Of a stretch of DNA of 64,000 nucleotides, positions 46,073 to 54,924 are shown piece by piece. The DNA is from Nostoc sp. FACHB-892 (GTDB taxonomy: Bacteria > Cyanobacteriota > Cyanobacteriia > Cyanobacteriales > Nostocaceae). Under the pieces are notes generated by a model. That model did not search any database and was not told where the DNA came from. It saw only the letters and a list, made by a program, of their open reading frames with translations. Both the position numbers and the translations under genes were made by a program. The stretch spans positions 82,914 through 146,913 of the forward strand of contig NZ_JACJTR010000020.1 of assembly GCF_014698795.1 (NCBI RefSeq), given 5' to 3'. Position 1 is the stretch's first letter. Each line of letters begins with the position of its first letter.

Positions 46073-47056
46073 CTAGACTCGCAAAGCTACCATTTTTTCT
46101 ACAGCTTCCACGATTTGCTCTGGTTGGATGATTGTTAATCGTTCCAGGTTGCCGTTGTAAGGTGTGGGGATATCTTGGGAAGAAAGCCGTAGTACTGGCG
46201 CATCCAATTCATCAAATAAGCGATCGTTTATTGAGGCGATGACTTCTGCTCCAATGCCGGCAGTTCGCATGGATTCTTCCACAACAATGACTTTATGGGT
46301 TTTTCTTACTGATGTACCAATGGTATCAAAATCTAATGGTTTGAGAGATATTAAATCGATAACTTCTGGATCATATCCTTGTTTTTCAAGAGTTTTTACG
46401 GCTTGAAGCACATGATGCCGCATTCGAGAATAAGTAATAATTGTGACATCTTTACCCTCACGCACCATTTCTGCTTTATCCAGAGGTAGCAAATATTCTT
46501 CTTCTGGTAAATCTTCTTTCAAGTTGTAAAGTAAAACGTGTTCAAAGAACAACACAGGATTATCATCGCGGATAGCAGATTTTAGTAGTCCTTTAGCGTT
46601 TCTTGGTGTGGAGCAGGCAACAATCTTCAACCCTGGCACAGCTTGAAAGTAGGTTTCTAGTCGCTGGGAATGTTCTGCGCCTAGCTGCCGTCCTACACCG
46701 CCAGGGCCGCGAATTACCATTGGAATTTTAAAATTACCGCCAGAGGTATAGCGCAGCATCCCGGCGTTGTTGGATATTTGGTTGAAGGCGAGTAGTAAAA
46801 AGCCCATATTCATGCCTTCGATGATGGGGCGCAAGCCAGTCATCGCTGCTCCCACTGCCATGCCAGTGAAGCTGTTTTCAGCGATGGGGGTGTCTAGAAT
46901 GCGGAGTTCGCCATATTTTTGGTACAGGTCTTTAGTAACTTTGTAGGAACCGCCGTAGTGTCCTACGTCTTCACCGAGAACGAATACGCTGGAATCACGC
47001 GCCATTTCTTCATCAATGGCTTCCCGTAAGGCGTTGAAGAATAATGTTTCTGCCAT
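46073..47056 (-). CDS. pdhB: Pyruvate dehydrogenase E1 component, beta subunit
   Basis: 327 residues, matching plastid-type PdhB. Feeds acetyl-CoA synthesis as part of the pyruvate dehydrogenase complex. ETLFFNALREAIDEEM starts the protein; VFVLGEDVGHYGGSYKVT, RILDTPIAENSFTGMAVGAA and HSQRLETYFQAVPGLK are characteristic. The alpha subunit is not in the window. Upstream of secDF in the same direction, separated by the repeat hairpin. Confidence 0.97.
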   Translation of the reverse strand: MAETLFFNALREAIDEEMARDSSVFVLGEDVGHYGGSYKVTKDLYQKYGELRILDTPIAENSFTGMAVGAAMTGLRPIIEGMNMGFLLLAFNQISNNAGMLRYTSGGNFKIPMVIRGPGGVGRQLGAEHSQRLETYFQAVPGLKIVACSTPRNAKGLLKSAIRDDNPVLFFEHVLLYNLKEDLPEEEYLLPLDKAEMVREGKDVTIITYSRMRHHVLQAVKTLEKQGYDPEVIDLISLKPLDFDTIGTSVRKTHKVIVVEESMRTAGIGAEVIASINDRLFDELDAPVLRLSSQDIPTPYNGNLERLTIIQPEQIVEAVEKMVALRV

Positions 47057-47387
47057 TTAGACCTTTTAGTACGATTATGGTTTTAGAATTTTATCGTGCT
47101 GCTGTCGCAAATACCGTGAGCGATCGCACTAGTTAGAGATTGGTTTTTTAAACGAATCGCCCTAAGCATAGAGCGAGTAATTGCCATAACTAGATCAAAG
47201 CTATTTAAATTTTAGAGGTTTTATGAGCGATCGCCTCTGCCTCTGGCAAAGAAGGAATCCTCTATTTCTGTACTATCACCGAGACAATCTGCATAAAATG
47301 TGTTTAGAAAACTTCCTAGTTGAAAGATACTGAATCTGACTGAAATTCACACCAAAGTAAAAAATCTGTTGTAGCAATAATTTAAAT
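47057..47387. other. Intergenic region upstream of the coupled small-gene pair
   Basis: 331 bp with two GCGATCGC octamers and AT-rich flanks. Should contain the promoters of pdhB (leftward) and of the small-gene pair (rightward); nothing else recognised. Confidence 0.4.
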
Positions 47388-47561
47388 ATGCCTACTGTAG
47401 AACAATTGAAAACGTTGTTTATCTTCAGTTTTTGGGCTACTAAAATGTATTTACCTGTGTTTTTGGTGCGAATCGATGAACGAACAAAAAATGTTGTAAT
47501 TCTCGCTGGTGAAGAAAATGAAATTATAATTTACCTAGACGGGAAGTGGAGATATGTATGA
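47388..47561 (+). CDS. DUF6888-like small protein
   Basis: 57 residues: MPTVEQLKTLFIFSFW, then a strand-rich half containing YLPVFLVRIDERTKNVVILAG and ending YLDGKWRYV. It resembles the DUF6888 family of small Nostoc proteins (recognition from memory). The stop overlaps the next start (ATGA), with a GTGGAG ribosome site for the second gene inside this one. A two-gene toxin-antitoxin-like arrangement is possible but unproven. No clear ribosome site precedes this ATG. Confidence 0.72.
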   Translation: MPTVEQLKTLFIFSFWATKMYLPVFLVRIDERTKNVVILAGEENEIIIYLDGKWRYV

Positions 47562-47770
47562 GTAAGCCAGATTTTATGACAATGCCCCGTGCCCAATTGC
47601 GTCAATATATCCTTGACCACAGAGAAGATGATGAAGCTTTTCAAACTTATTTAGATAGATTTACCTCTGAAGACGCTGTAATCTTCCCTGCGCCACAGTC
47701 AATAGATGATTTAGAAAACTTCCCAGAATTGCATCAACAGAACCTAGAAAGACTACGAAAGCAAGCTTAA
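47558..47770 (+). CDS. DUF6887-like small protein
   Basis: 70 residues from the ATG at 47558, which overlaps the preceding stop and has GTGGAG six bases upstream; the ATG at 47546 in the same frame is not supported. Acidic and helical: MPRAQLRQYILDHREDDEAFQTYLDR, then a tail with FPAPQSIDDLENFPELHQQ. The first part resembles the short DNA-binding or partner helices found in antitoxin-like proteins and matches the DUF6887 pattern. Probably made together with the 57-residue partner. Confidence 0.78.
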   Translation: MSKPDFMTMPRAQLRQYILDHREDDEAFQTYLDRFTSEDAVIFPAPQSIDDLENFPELHQQNLERLRKQA

Positions 47771-47842
47771 GCTCTTCAAATTTTATCAGCGATCACCTCT
47801 CACTCTGGCAAACGAGCTCAACCTCTATCTCTGTAATATCAC

Positions 47843-47971
47843 TTAGAAAATCGCCAGAGTAGCCAACAAAGAATAACCATCAACTGATACCCAACCGCCC
47901 AAAGTTATCGCACCAATAATTGCAGCGAAAAAGAGAGCAAAAAAATTTTTGTAGATATGCTTTTTAGTCAT
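47843..47971 (-). CDS. 42-residue membrane peptide
   Basis: The frame reads MTKKHIYKNFFALFFAAIIG, then AITLGGWVSVDGYSLLATLAIF. A basic start plus a 20-residue hydrophobic helix predicts a single-pass membrane peptide. A perfect AAAGGAG lies eight bases before the ATG on the minus strand, strong evidence that it is translated. It converges on the small-gene pair with 72 bp between stops. No family recognised. Confidence 0.7.
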   Translation of the reverse strand: MTKKHIYKNFFALFFAAIIGAITLGGWVSVDGYSLLATLAIF

Positions 47972-48037
47972 TGTTAGAACTCCTTTGTTAATCAATAGTT
48001 GCCAATTCATCATTAATTACAAGTTACAAATTACGAA

Positions 48038-48787
48038 TTACAAATTATTTCGCCATTCACCTTGCAGAGTGAAAGCAGCCCAATAACGGGGTTCTTGCCA
48101 ATTTTTATGTTCCCACAAATACAGTTGTGCATCTCTCAGAGCAGCAATAGGAGATTTACCTTGCTGCCACATTTGGCGATAAAATTCGCTCATCAATTCT
48201 TTAGTTCCCTCATCGTTAACCTTCCATAAAGACACCACTACTCTTTGTGAACCTGCATACATTAATCCTCTTGTCAAACCTACCAACCCTTCCCCCTGAA
48301 CTTCCTTACCTAGCCCAGTTTCACAGGCACTCAACACCACCAACTCGGCGGGTAAATTCAGATTGAAGATATCGTTGAGCCGCAGATAACCTCTTTGGGG
48401 CTTACCTTGTTTGTCTACCAACGAAAGTACAATGCCTGATAATTATGGGTTGCTGGTGTTGGCAAAGCCGTGAGTTGCAAAATGAATGATGCGGTATTGA
48501 CTTAGTTGTGGGTTAGTTACCCAGTTGTAGTTAGCATCAAAATCAAAAGCTTGTAGGCTATCTTTTGGCGAGACGAGTTGGAGAATTGTCTCTGCTTCTT
48601 GGCGAGTACCATCAAGTCGTCCCCAACCGTCGCGGTTAAGATTTTTGGCAGAACGTTCTAAGGCAGAACGTTGTTCGTCGAATGCGGGAGTTGCAATTTC
48701 TTTTTCGAGCTTTTGGATTGCGGTTGTGGGTGCTGTTTTATTCAGTAACTCTTGACGCAGTTGCTCTCTAGCATCAAGTTGCTGCAC
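48038..48787 (-). pseudogene. CHAT-domain protease, broken
   Basis: A C-terminal CHAT (caspase-like) peptidase domain in one continuous frame interrupted by a single TAA at 48443-48445. The upstream piece holds the catalytic His (HFATHGF), and the downstream piece holds the catalytic Cys (LSACETGLG) and GSQRVVVSLWKVND. The stop sits where family members have a residue in NPELSGIVLS-like sequence, so one base change would restore the frame. The N-terminal repeat region usual in cyanobacterial CHAT proteins is missing: the frame runs into the palindrome at 48803-48860. A non-functional remnant is most likely; a sequencing error at the stop cannot be excluded. Confidence 0.85.
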
Positions 48788-48802
48788 TAGCCATAAACAA
48801 AG

Positions 48803-48860
48803 AATCTCACGCAGAGGCGCGAAGACACAACTCTGTGTCTTCGCGCCTCTGCGTGAGATT
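48803..48860. repeat. Perfect palindrome, 27-bp arms
   Basis: Arms at 48803-48829 and 48834-48860 match without mismatch around a 4-nt centre. The motif CGCCTCTGCGTGAGA recurs as a CGCCTCTGCGG variant in the element at 2512-2616. It lies between the hemB stop and the truncated CHAT gene and can fold as a very stable hairpin on either strand. Confidence 0.95.
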
Positions 48861-48891
48861 TCCCCCTAAATTACTATTCAATATGCCTAGC

Positions 48892-49872
48892 CTACTTTAA
48901 CCATCGCGCTGCATCTTTAGCATGATAAGTCAAAATCAAGTCTGCACCAGCCCGTTTAAATCCAGTTAAAGTTTCCATAACCACCCGCTCTTCATCAATC
49001 CAACCATTGAGAGAGGCAGCTTTCACCATCGAATACTCCCCAGAAACATTGTAAGCGGCAACTGGTAAGTTACTGGCTTCCTTCACCCGCCAGATAATAT
49101 CCATATATGCTAAGGCTGGTTTAACCATGAGCATATCAGCACCTTCGGCGATATCCAATTCAATCTCTTTAATTGCTTCGCGGACGTTACCTGGATCCAT
49201 TTGGTAAGTTCTTCTGTCCCCAAATTGCGGTGTAGAGTCTGCTGCATCCCGAAATGGACCATAGTAACCCGAAGCATACTTAGCAGCATAAGACAAAATT
49301 GGCGTATCTTGAAATCCGGCTTCATCCAAACCTACACGAATTGCCTGGACAAACCCATCCATCATGCCAGAAGGCGCAATGATATCGGCACCGGCTTTTG
49401 CTTGAGAAACTGCTGTTTTCTTCAACAATTCCAAAGTTGGGTCATTTAAAACTCGTCCTGTTAAATCACCAACTTGCAGATAACCACAATGACCGTGACT
49501 GGTGTACTCACATAAACAAGTATCAGCAATTACAATCAAATCTGGCACTGCTACTTTTACCGCATTCGCTGCTTTTTGGACAATTCCGCAATCATGCCAA
49601 GCGCCAGTGGCATCCACGTCTTTATCAGCCGGAATCCCAAATAAAATAATAGAAGGAATTCCTAAGTCATAAACTTCTTTTGCTTCTTCGACAATTTTAT
49701 CTACCGAAAGTTGGTAGACTCCGGGCATTGATTTAACTTCGTTAGCGATTCCCTCACCCGGTACAGCAAATAGTGGGTAAATTAAATCGCTGGTTGTCAA
49801 AACAGTTTCACGAACCATCCGGCGCAGTTGAGGCTGAGTACGCAGACGACGGGGGCGATGTATAGGAAACAT
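48892..49872 (-). CDS. hemB: Porphobilinogen synthase (delta-aminolevulinic acid dehydratase)
   Basis: Condenses two aminolevulinate molecules to porphobilinogen for haem, chlorophyll and bilins. 326 residues. Cysteines C119, C121 and C129 (DTCLCEYTSHGHCG) give the zinc-type metal site. Schiff-base lysines are K198 (SYAAKYASGYYGPFR) and K251 (MLMVKPALAYMD). It ends near the perfect palindrome, which may stabilise or end its mRNA. The 343-bp region upstream is hairpin-rich. Confidence 0.97.
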   Translation of the reverse strand: MFPIHRPRRLRTQPQLRRMVRETVLTTSDLIYPLFAVPGEGIANEVKSMPGVYQLSVDKIVEEAKEVYDLGIPSIILFGIPADKDVDATGAWHDCGIVQKAANAVKVAVPDLIVIADTCLCEYTSHGHCGYLQVGDLTGRVLNDPTLELLKKTAVSQAKAGADIIAPSGMMDGFVQAIRVGLDEAGFQDTPILSYAAKYASGYYGPFRDAADSTPQFGDRRTYQMDPGNVREAIKEIELDIAEGADMLMVKPALAYMDIIWRVKEASNLPVAAYNVSGEYSMVKAASLNGWIDEERVVMETLTGFKRAGADLILTYHAKDAARWLK

Positions 49873-50215
49873 AAAATTTTATAAAGAAAAACAACGCTAA
49901 TGGACACAAAACAAAGCGTCACAAAAGCAGGCTAAAATTTTCCTGCCATCGGACAGACTACAAACAGTGCTTAACTGTCCTTTGCCCTACTCTTAATCAA
50001 GTTGTAGGGCAATTTTGTATTCTACAGCTTGGTTGCGCCTATCCGACGGACTGGAAAAGAAACAACATAGTAAGCAATTCAAAATTCAAAATGATAAGAC
50101 TGTCTGTTGGCAAAATCTTGGCAAATTGAGGGTTGAAATTTAAACGCGAAGTCGCACAGAGGTAAACGTCAACAACTGACAGTTACCAATGCCCAATGCC
50201 CAATGATAATTTGTG
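49873..50215. other. hemB upstream region
   Basis: 343 bp. The half nearest hemB holds three consecutive hairpins (listed as a separate ncRNA candidate at 49900-50020). The far half has CAAAATTCAAAATG and CCAATGCCCAATGCCC repeat strings. It can be a hemB leader (minus strand) or encode a small RNA (plus strand). Confidence 0.5.
49900..50020 (+). ncRNA. Candidate small RNA or hemB leader structure
   Basis: Three hairpins in series: GCAGG/CCTGC (49927-49945), GGACAG/CTGTCC (49951-49980) and TTGCCCTAC/GTAGGGCAA (49982-50012, perfect 9 bp). On the plus strand the last is followed by TTTTG, like an intrinsic terminator. No gene precedes it on that strand, so an independent small RNA is possible; on the minus strand the same pairs would structure the hemB 5' leader. 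Confidence 0.4.
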
Positions 50216-50575
50216 CTAGAAAACTCGGAAAATATAGGGATAACGGAAGGGTACATCAGGATTGCTGAAAACTTTGATGAGTGCCCAAATTGTTAATCCC
50301 CAGTGCAATAAATACCCGATACCTGCTAGTGGCCCCAGCACTAATAGAGGTAACACTAACCAGCCTAATAGAAAAAATAGCGCTCCTAGAATTCCTCCAT
50401 AAAGCCAGACATTAAAGTGGAAATTGATGGATTCTTTAGCGTTTTCTTTAACAACAGGATCATCAGATACAAATAGTATGGCGATAGGTATACCTACAGA
50501 TATCAGCGTTGTGCTAAGGAAAATGGCTCCATGCGATAAGCCAGATAGAAGCTTTCGTTTGTCTGTGTCGTACAT
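50216..50575 (-). CDS. DUF4870 domain membrane protein
   Basis: 119 residues with three hydrophobic helices. The DUF4870 signature is visible: LLSGLSHGAIFLSTTLISVGIPIAI, the VKENAKESINFHFNVWLYG core and a Gly-rich third helix. Small inner-membrane protein of unknown function. Stands alone between hemB and the divergent prfC. Confidence 0.88.
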   Translation of the reverse strand: MYDTDKRKLLSGLSHGAIFLSTTLISVGIPIAILFVSDDPVVKENAKESINFHFNVWLYGGILGALFFLLGWLVLPLLVLGPLAGIGYLLHWGLTIWALIKVFSNPDVPFRYPYIFRVF

Positions 50576-50698
50576 TTCTTTCTCCTATTAGTTTAGATTG
50601 TTGGTTATATTACGACCCTATCACGAGCATCGTTGTCTTAAGATTAAAAGACTTGCCAGAATAGAAAAAATTAAGTTAGCTAACAAACAAATACACTT

Positions 50699-52327
50699 AT
50701 GTCTACTGAACTTCAGTCTGAACTTATTCAAGCAGTTGAACTTCGCCGCAACTTTGCGATTATTTCTCACCCCGATGCGGGTAAAACTACACTAACAGAA
50801 AAACTACTCCTATACGGAGGTGCAATTCACGAAGCTGGCGCGGTTAAGGCGCGACGGGCACAGCGTAAGGCTACCTCTGACTGGATGGCTATGGAACAAC
50901 AACGGGGCATTTCCATTACCTCTACGGTGTTGCAATTTGAATACCAAGACTGTCAAATAAATTTATTAGACACGCCCGGACACCAAGATTTCAGTGAAGA
51001 TACTTATCGCACCCTTGCTGCCGCCGATAATGCAGTGATGTTAGTTGATGCAGCAAAAGGTTTGGAACCCCAAACCCGCAAATTGTTTGAAGTGTGTAAG
51101 TTGCGGGGTATCCCGATCTTTACATTTATCAACAAGCTCGATCGCCCAGGAAGAGAACCTCTAGAACTGTTGGATGAAATTGAGCAAGAATTGGGATTGC
51201 AAACCTATGCAGTCAACTGGCCAATTGGTATGGGCGATCGCTTTAAAGGTATCTTTGATCGGCATCAGCAACAAATTCACTTGTTTGAACGCAGCGCCCA
51301 CGGCAGCCGAGAGGCCCGTGATACCATAGTCGAGTTAGGTGATCCGAGAATAGAAGAACAGCTAGAACAAGACCTCTACTACCAACTGAAAAATGATTTA
51401 GAACTGTTAGAAGGAGTTGGGCCAGAGTTAGATTTGCAGCTGGTACACGAAGGCAAAATGACGCCTGTGTTCTTTGGTAGCGCCATGACTAACTTTGGGG
51501 TAGAGTTATTCCTCAAGTACTTCCTCGACTATGCCCTTAAACCCGGTTCTCATTACAGCAGTGTAGGTGAAGTTGCTCCTACATACCCGGAATTTTCAGG
51601 GTTTGTCTTTAAACTGCAAGCGAATATGGACCCGAAGCATCGCGATCGGGTCGCATTTATCCGGGTCTGCACTGGTAAGTTTGAAAAAGATATGATGGTG
51701 AATCACGCCCGCATCGGTAAACCTATCCGTCTGTCTCGCCCGCAAAAACTTTTTGCTCAAGAGCGAGAATCGATTGATGTGGCTTATCCTGGCGATGTGA
51801 TCGGTTTGAACAATCCCGGTGTTTTTGCGATCGGAGATACAATTTACACGGGACAAAAGCTCGAATATGAGGGGATTCCGTATTTTTCGCCGGAACTGTT
51901 TGCATCTCTGAGGAATCCCAACCCCTCGAAGTCTAAACAATTCCAAAAAGGCGTTGCGGAATTACGAGAAGAAGGTGCTGTGCAAATTATGTATTCAACT
52001 GATGAAGCCAAGCGCGATCCAATTTTGGCGGCGGTGGGTCAGTTGCAATTCGAGGTAGTGCAGTTTCGCTTACAAAACGAGTATGGTGTAGAAACCATAT
52101 TAGATTTATTGCCCTATAGTGTCGCCCGTTGGGTTGAAGGTGGTTGGGAAGCATTAGAAAAGGTGGGACGAATATTCAATACCACTACAGTTAAAGACAG
52201 CATGGGACGACCGGTGTTGCTATTCCGCAATGAATGGAATTGTCAACAATTACTGGGCGACCATCCAGAGTTAAAATTAAGCGCGATCGCTCCAGTATTT
52301 TCTAGTCAACAACCAGTGGAGAAATAA
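50699..52327 (+). CDS. prfC: Peptide chain release factor 3
   Basis: GTPase that recycles RF1 and RF2 after termination. 542 residues. G1 is SHPDAGKTTLTEKLLLYGGAI, G3 is LLDTPGHQDFSEDTYRTL and G4 is NKLDRPGREPLELLD. QFEVVQFRLQNEYGVE is near the C terminus. Starts with ATG at 50699, divergent from DUF4870. Confidence 0.97.
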   Translation: MSTELQSELIQAVELRRNFAIISHPDAGKTTLTEKLLLYGGAIHEAGAVKARRAQRKATSDWMAMEQQRGISITSTVLQFEYQDCQINLLDTPGHQDFSEDTYRTLAAADNAVMLVDAAKGLEPQTRKLFEVCKLRGIPIFTFINKLDRPGREPLELLDEIEQELGLQTYAVNWPIGMGDRFKGIFDRHQQQIHLFERSAHGSREARDTIVELGDPRIEEQLEQDLYYQLKNDLELLEGVGPELDLQLVHEGKMTPVFFGSAMTNFGVELFLKYFLDYALKPGSHYSSVGEVAPTYPEFSGFVFKLQANMDPKHRDRVAFIRVCTGKFEKDMMVNHARIGKPIRLSRPQKLFAQERESIDVAYPGDVIGLNNPGVFAIGDTIYTGQKLEYEGIPYFSPELFASLRNPNPSKSKQFQKGVAELREEGAVQIMYSTDEAKRDPILAAVGQLQFEVVQFRLQNEYGVETILDLLPYSVARWVEGGWEALEKVGRIFNTTTVKDSMGRPVLLFRNEWNCQQLLGDHPELKLSAIAPVFSSQQPVEK

Positions 52328-52398
52328 ACAAGAATACAGAGAATACAGAATCTAGAATTCAGAATTAGTCCTACAGAAGACACAACTGAATTCTGAAC

Positions 52399-52437
52399 GG
52401 CAGTTGTTCATGGGGGAAACCCGCAAGACCCACTGCC
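52399..52437. repeat. Hairpin repeat, GGCAGT/ACTGCC type
   Basis: Outer GGCAGT/ACTGCC and inner GGG/CCC pairs with a CCCGCAAGACCCACTGCC tail; related to the hairpin at 38862-38900. Lies just after prfC. Confidence 0.55.
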
Positions 52438-52576
52438 TACTCTTGAATCCTGGATTCAATCTTTATCATTCACTTGACAAGCAAAACTTGGGCGCGGTTG
52501 AGTTCCACGGCATCCGAGGTTCGCGCTTTTGCACAAACGTGGATCACATAGAAGAGATTGGAGTGCCAGAATTTGT

Positions 52577-54841
52577 ATGCCTTCACATGCCAAATCGTCT
52601 TTGGAGGCTGGTTTAATTGCCCTCAAGCAGGGAAATTACCAAACAGCGATCGCTCAACTAGAACCTATTGCTAGCAGCCAAAGCAATGGGACTGCTAGCT
52701 TACAAGCCCAGGTTGGTTTAGTAATGGCTTATGCTCGCAGTGGCGAAGCCTCCAAAGCGATCGCTATTTCCCAAAATCTCATTGAGAGTAACAATCCGCA
52801 AGTTCAAGAGTGGGCAACACGCGCTCTCGAACACCTAACAAAACGTAAAAAACGCGATCAAGAATCAAAAAATGTAGAAACTGGATTCGTTGCTTTTGAT
52901 AATTCAACTCCAGATTCTCCTCCAGTAACTTCTACATTAGAGGAACAGCCAAAAGAAAAAGATCAAGTAGTAGAACCCAAGAGCGATGACACCCCGCCGA
53001 TGGTGCCACTAGCTAAACTCAAAGCTACAATAGCGACACCACCACCGCCTCCACCACCTAGTGTCCCTCTAAGCGGTTTCATGGGTTCTGTAACCCGCAC
53101 TCAAGCTAAATTATTCGGCGTTATTTATTGGCGACAAGCACAACGTGCCAAAGCATGGCAACCTCTACGAAAACCGAAATTAATTCCTTTGCGGTTGCTG
53201 ACAGCAGGAACATTTATTGCCCTGTTTTGGGTAATTCGAGAAATCCTCAAGTTAGCATTTGGATTCATCAACCAGACTTTAGTTAAACTACCTTATCTGG
53301 AACCATTTCAGTTTTTATACCGCGATCCTACTCAAGTGTTGCTAATACTATTGGTGATTTTAATCGGAGTATCACCTTGGTTGCTGGATATGCTATTGGC
53401 GAACTTGTATGGTCAGCGAGAATTTCCCAAAGATGTATTGAATGCCCATAGCCGCGAAGCTGTTCGAGTGCTACAACGTTGTTGCCAACAGAGGCACTGG
53501 TCGTTACCCAAACTGCGGATTTTACCAATGGCTGCACCAATTATCCTGACTTATGGTAGTTTACCACGTAATGCCAGGATTGTTGTTAGTCAAGGGTTAT
53601 TAGAGCAACTAGCTGATGATGAAATCGCCGTTATTTACGCCACCCAGCTAGGGCATATTGCTCACTGGGATTTTGCTGTGATGTCTTTGTTGCTGCTGGT
53701 GACATTACCAACTCATAAGCTATATCAGCAAGTGTCGGAGTTGGGAGGCAAAATATCAGGTATTTGGCGCTGGCCGGTGACAATTTTGGCTAGTCTCTTT
53801 TACGGAGTTTGGTGTTTACTGACTGGGACTGCATTGTGGTTGTCGCGGTTGCGGCTTTATTATAGCGATCGCGTCGCATCAGAAATCACTGGTAATCCCA
53901 ATGCTCTGATTCGCGCTTTACTCAAAATTGCTATTGGCATTGCAGCTGATATCCAAAAACAGGAACGGACCAGTTGGCAACTAGAAAGCTTAAATCTCCT
54001 GACACCAGTGAGCCACCAACAGAGCCTTTCTTTGGGAACTATTGCCAGCAATCTATCTTTTGAAGCCTTTTTGAAGTGGGATACTGCCAATCCCTATCGC
54101 CAATGGTTTACGATTAATAATAGTCATCCTTTAATGGGCGATCGCATCAAACGCCTCTGCCAAATAGCCCGTCACTGGCATCTGGACACCGAACTACATT
54201 TTGCTAGTGAACCATCTAAGGTTAGACGTCAGTCTTTCTTATTACAAATCGCTCCCTGGTTGGGAATTCCTTTAGGGGTTCTGTTTGCAGCTTTAGTTTG
54301 GCTAACTTGGCAACTAGCATTCACACTCAAGTTTTTAAATCTAAAGTGGATATATGAAGATTGGTCTTTCATTACAGGCTGCCTTCTGATTGGCTTTAGC
54401 ATCGGTACAGTGATGCGGATTAATTCTTTTTTCCCCGATATTAAACCTGCTACTGTGCAAACTGACGATTACTTACCCAACCTGTTAGCTGACCCTTCTG
54501 CCTTACCAATTGATAGCATCAGCGTGCGGCTTGTAGGTAAATTATTAGGTCGTCAAGGTACTAGCAATTCCCTAGCGCAAGATTTAATCCTTCAATCCAG
54601 CGCAGGTTTAGTAAAATTACACCACGTTTCTTGGCTAGGACAGTCAATCAATCACCAGGATTTAATCGGTAGGCAAATTATCGTTACAGGTTGGTTCCGT
54701 CGAGGAGCAACACCTTGGATCGATATCCAAACTCTGGAAACTCAAAGTGGTAAAGCTATTCATAGCCCTCATCCCATTTGGTCTACTTTTTTGGCAGTTG
54801 CAGCACAGGCTTGGGGCGCATACGTTTTTCTCACTGGTTAG
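52577..54841 (+). CDS. TPR and M48-like membrane protein lacking zinc ligands
   Basis: 754 residues from the ATG at 52577. The first 80 residues are TPR-like (ALKQGNYQTAIAQLEPIA). A proline-rich linker (PPPPPPPS) and membrane helices follow, then an M48 metallopeptidase-like domain. The usual HExxH is TQLGH (residues 356-360), and the third-ligand region reads YYSDRVASEITG where the family has an E-x-x-x-D pattern, so the zinc site is probably lost. Further membrane helices and a C-terminal strand domain (LVGKLLGRQG) end the protein. A non-catalytic scaffold is the best guess. Confidence 0.82.
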   Translation: MPSHAKSSLEAGLIALKQGNYQTAIAQLEPIASSQSNGTASLQAQVGLVMAYARSGEASKAIAISQNLIESNNPQVQEWATRALEHLTKRKKRDQESKNVETGFVAFDNSTPDSPPVTSTLEEQPKEKDQVVEPKSDDTPPMVPLAKLKATIATPPPPPPPSVPLSGFMGSVTRTQAKLFGVIYWRQAQRAKAWQPLRKPKLIPLRLLTAGTFIALFWVIREILKLAFGFINQTLVKLPYLEPFQFLYRDPTQVLLILLVILIGVSPWLLDMLLANLYGQREFPKDVLNAHSREAVRVLQRCCQQRHWSLPKLRILPMAAPIILTYGSLPRNARIVVSQGLLEQLADDEIAVIYATQLGHIAHWDFAVMSLLLLVTLPTHKLYQQVSELGGKISGIWRWPVTILASLFYGVWCLLTGTALWLSRLRLYYSDRVASEITGNPNALIRALLKIAIGIAADIQKQERTSWQLESLNLLTPVSHQQSLSLGTIASNLSFEAFLKWDTANPYRQWFTINNSHPLMGDRIKRLCQIARHWHLDTELHFASEPSKVRRQSFLLQIAPWLGIPLGVLFAALVWLTWQLAFTLKFLNLKWIYEDWSFITGCLLIGFSIGTVMRINSFFPDIKPATVQTDDYLPNLLADPSALPIDSISVRLVGKLLGRQGTSNSLAQDLILQSSAGLVKLHHVSWLGQSINHQDLIGRQIIVTGWFRRGATPWIDIQTLETQSGKAIHSPHPIWSTFLAVAAQAWGAYVFLTG

Positions 54842-54869
54842 TCATTGGTCATTGGTCATTGGTCATTGG
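54841..54869 (+). repeat. Short tandem repeat, GTCATTG x4
   Basis: Heptamers start at the stop codon of the M48-like gene; of the STRR type. Confidence 0.9.
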
Positions 54870-54924
54870 CAAGGGACAAAGGACAAATTGGAATGTAAAG
54901 AAAAGTTGCAGGTTTTCTTTAAAA

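Noticed and set aside
47546..47557. Upstream ATG for the second gene of the coupled pair
   Set aside because: It lies inside the first gene without a ribosome site, while the ATG at 47558 overlaps the stop and follows GTGGAG.
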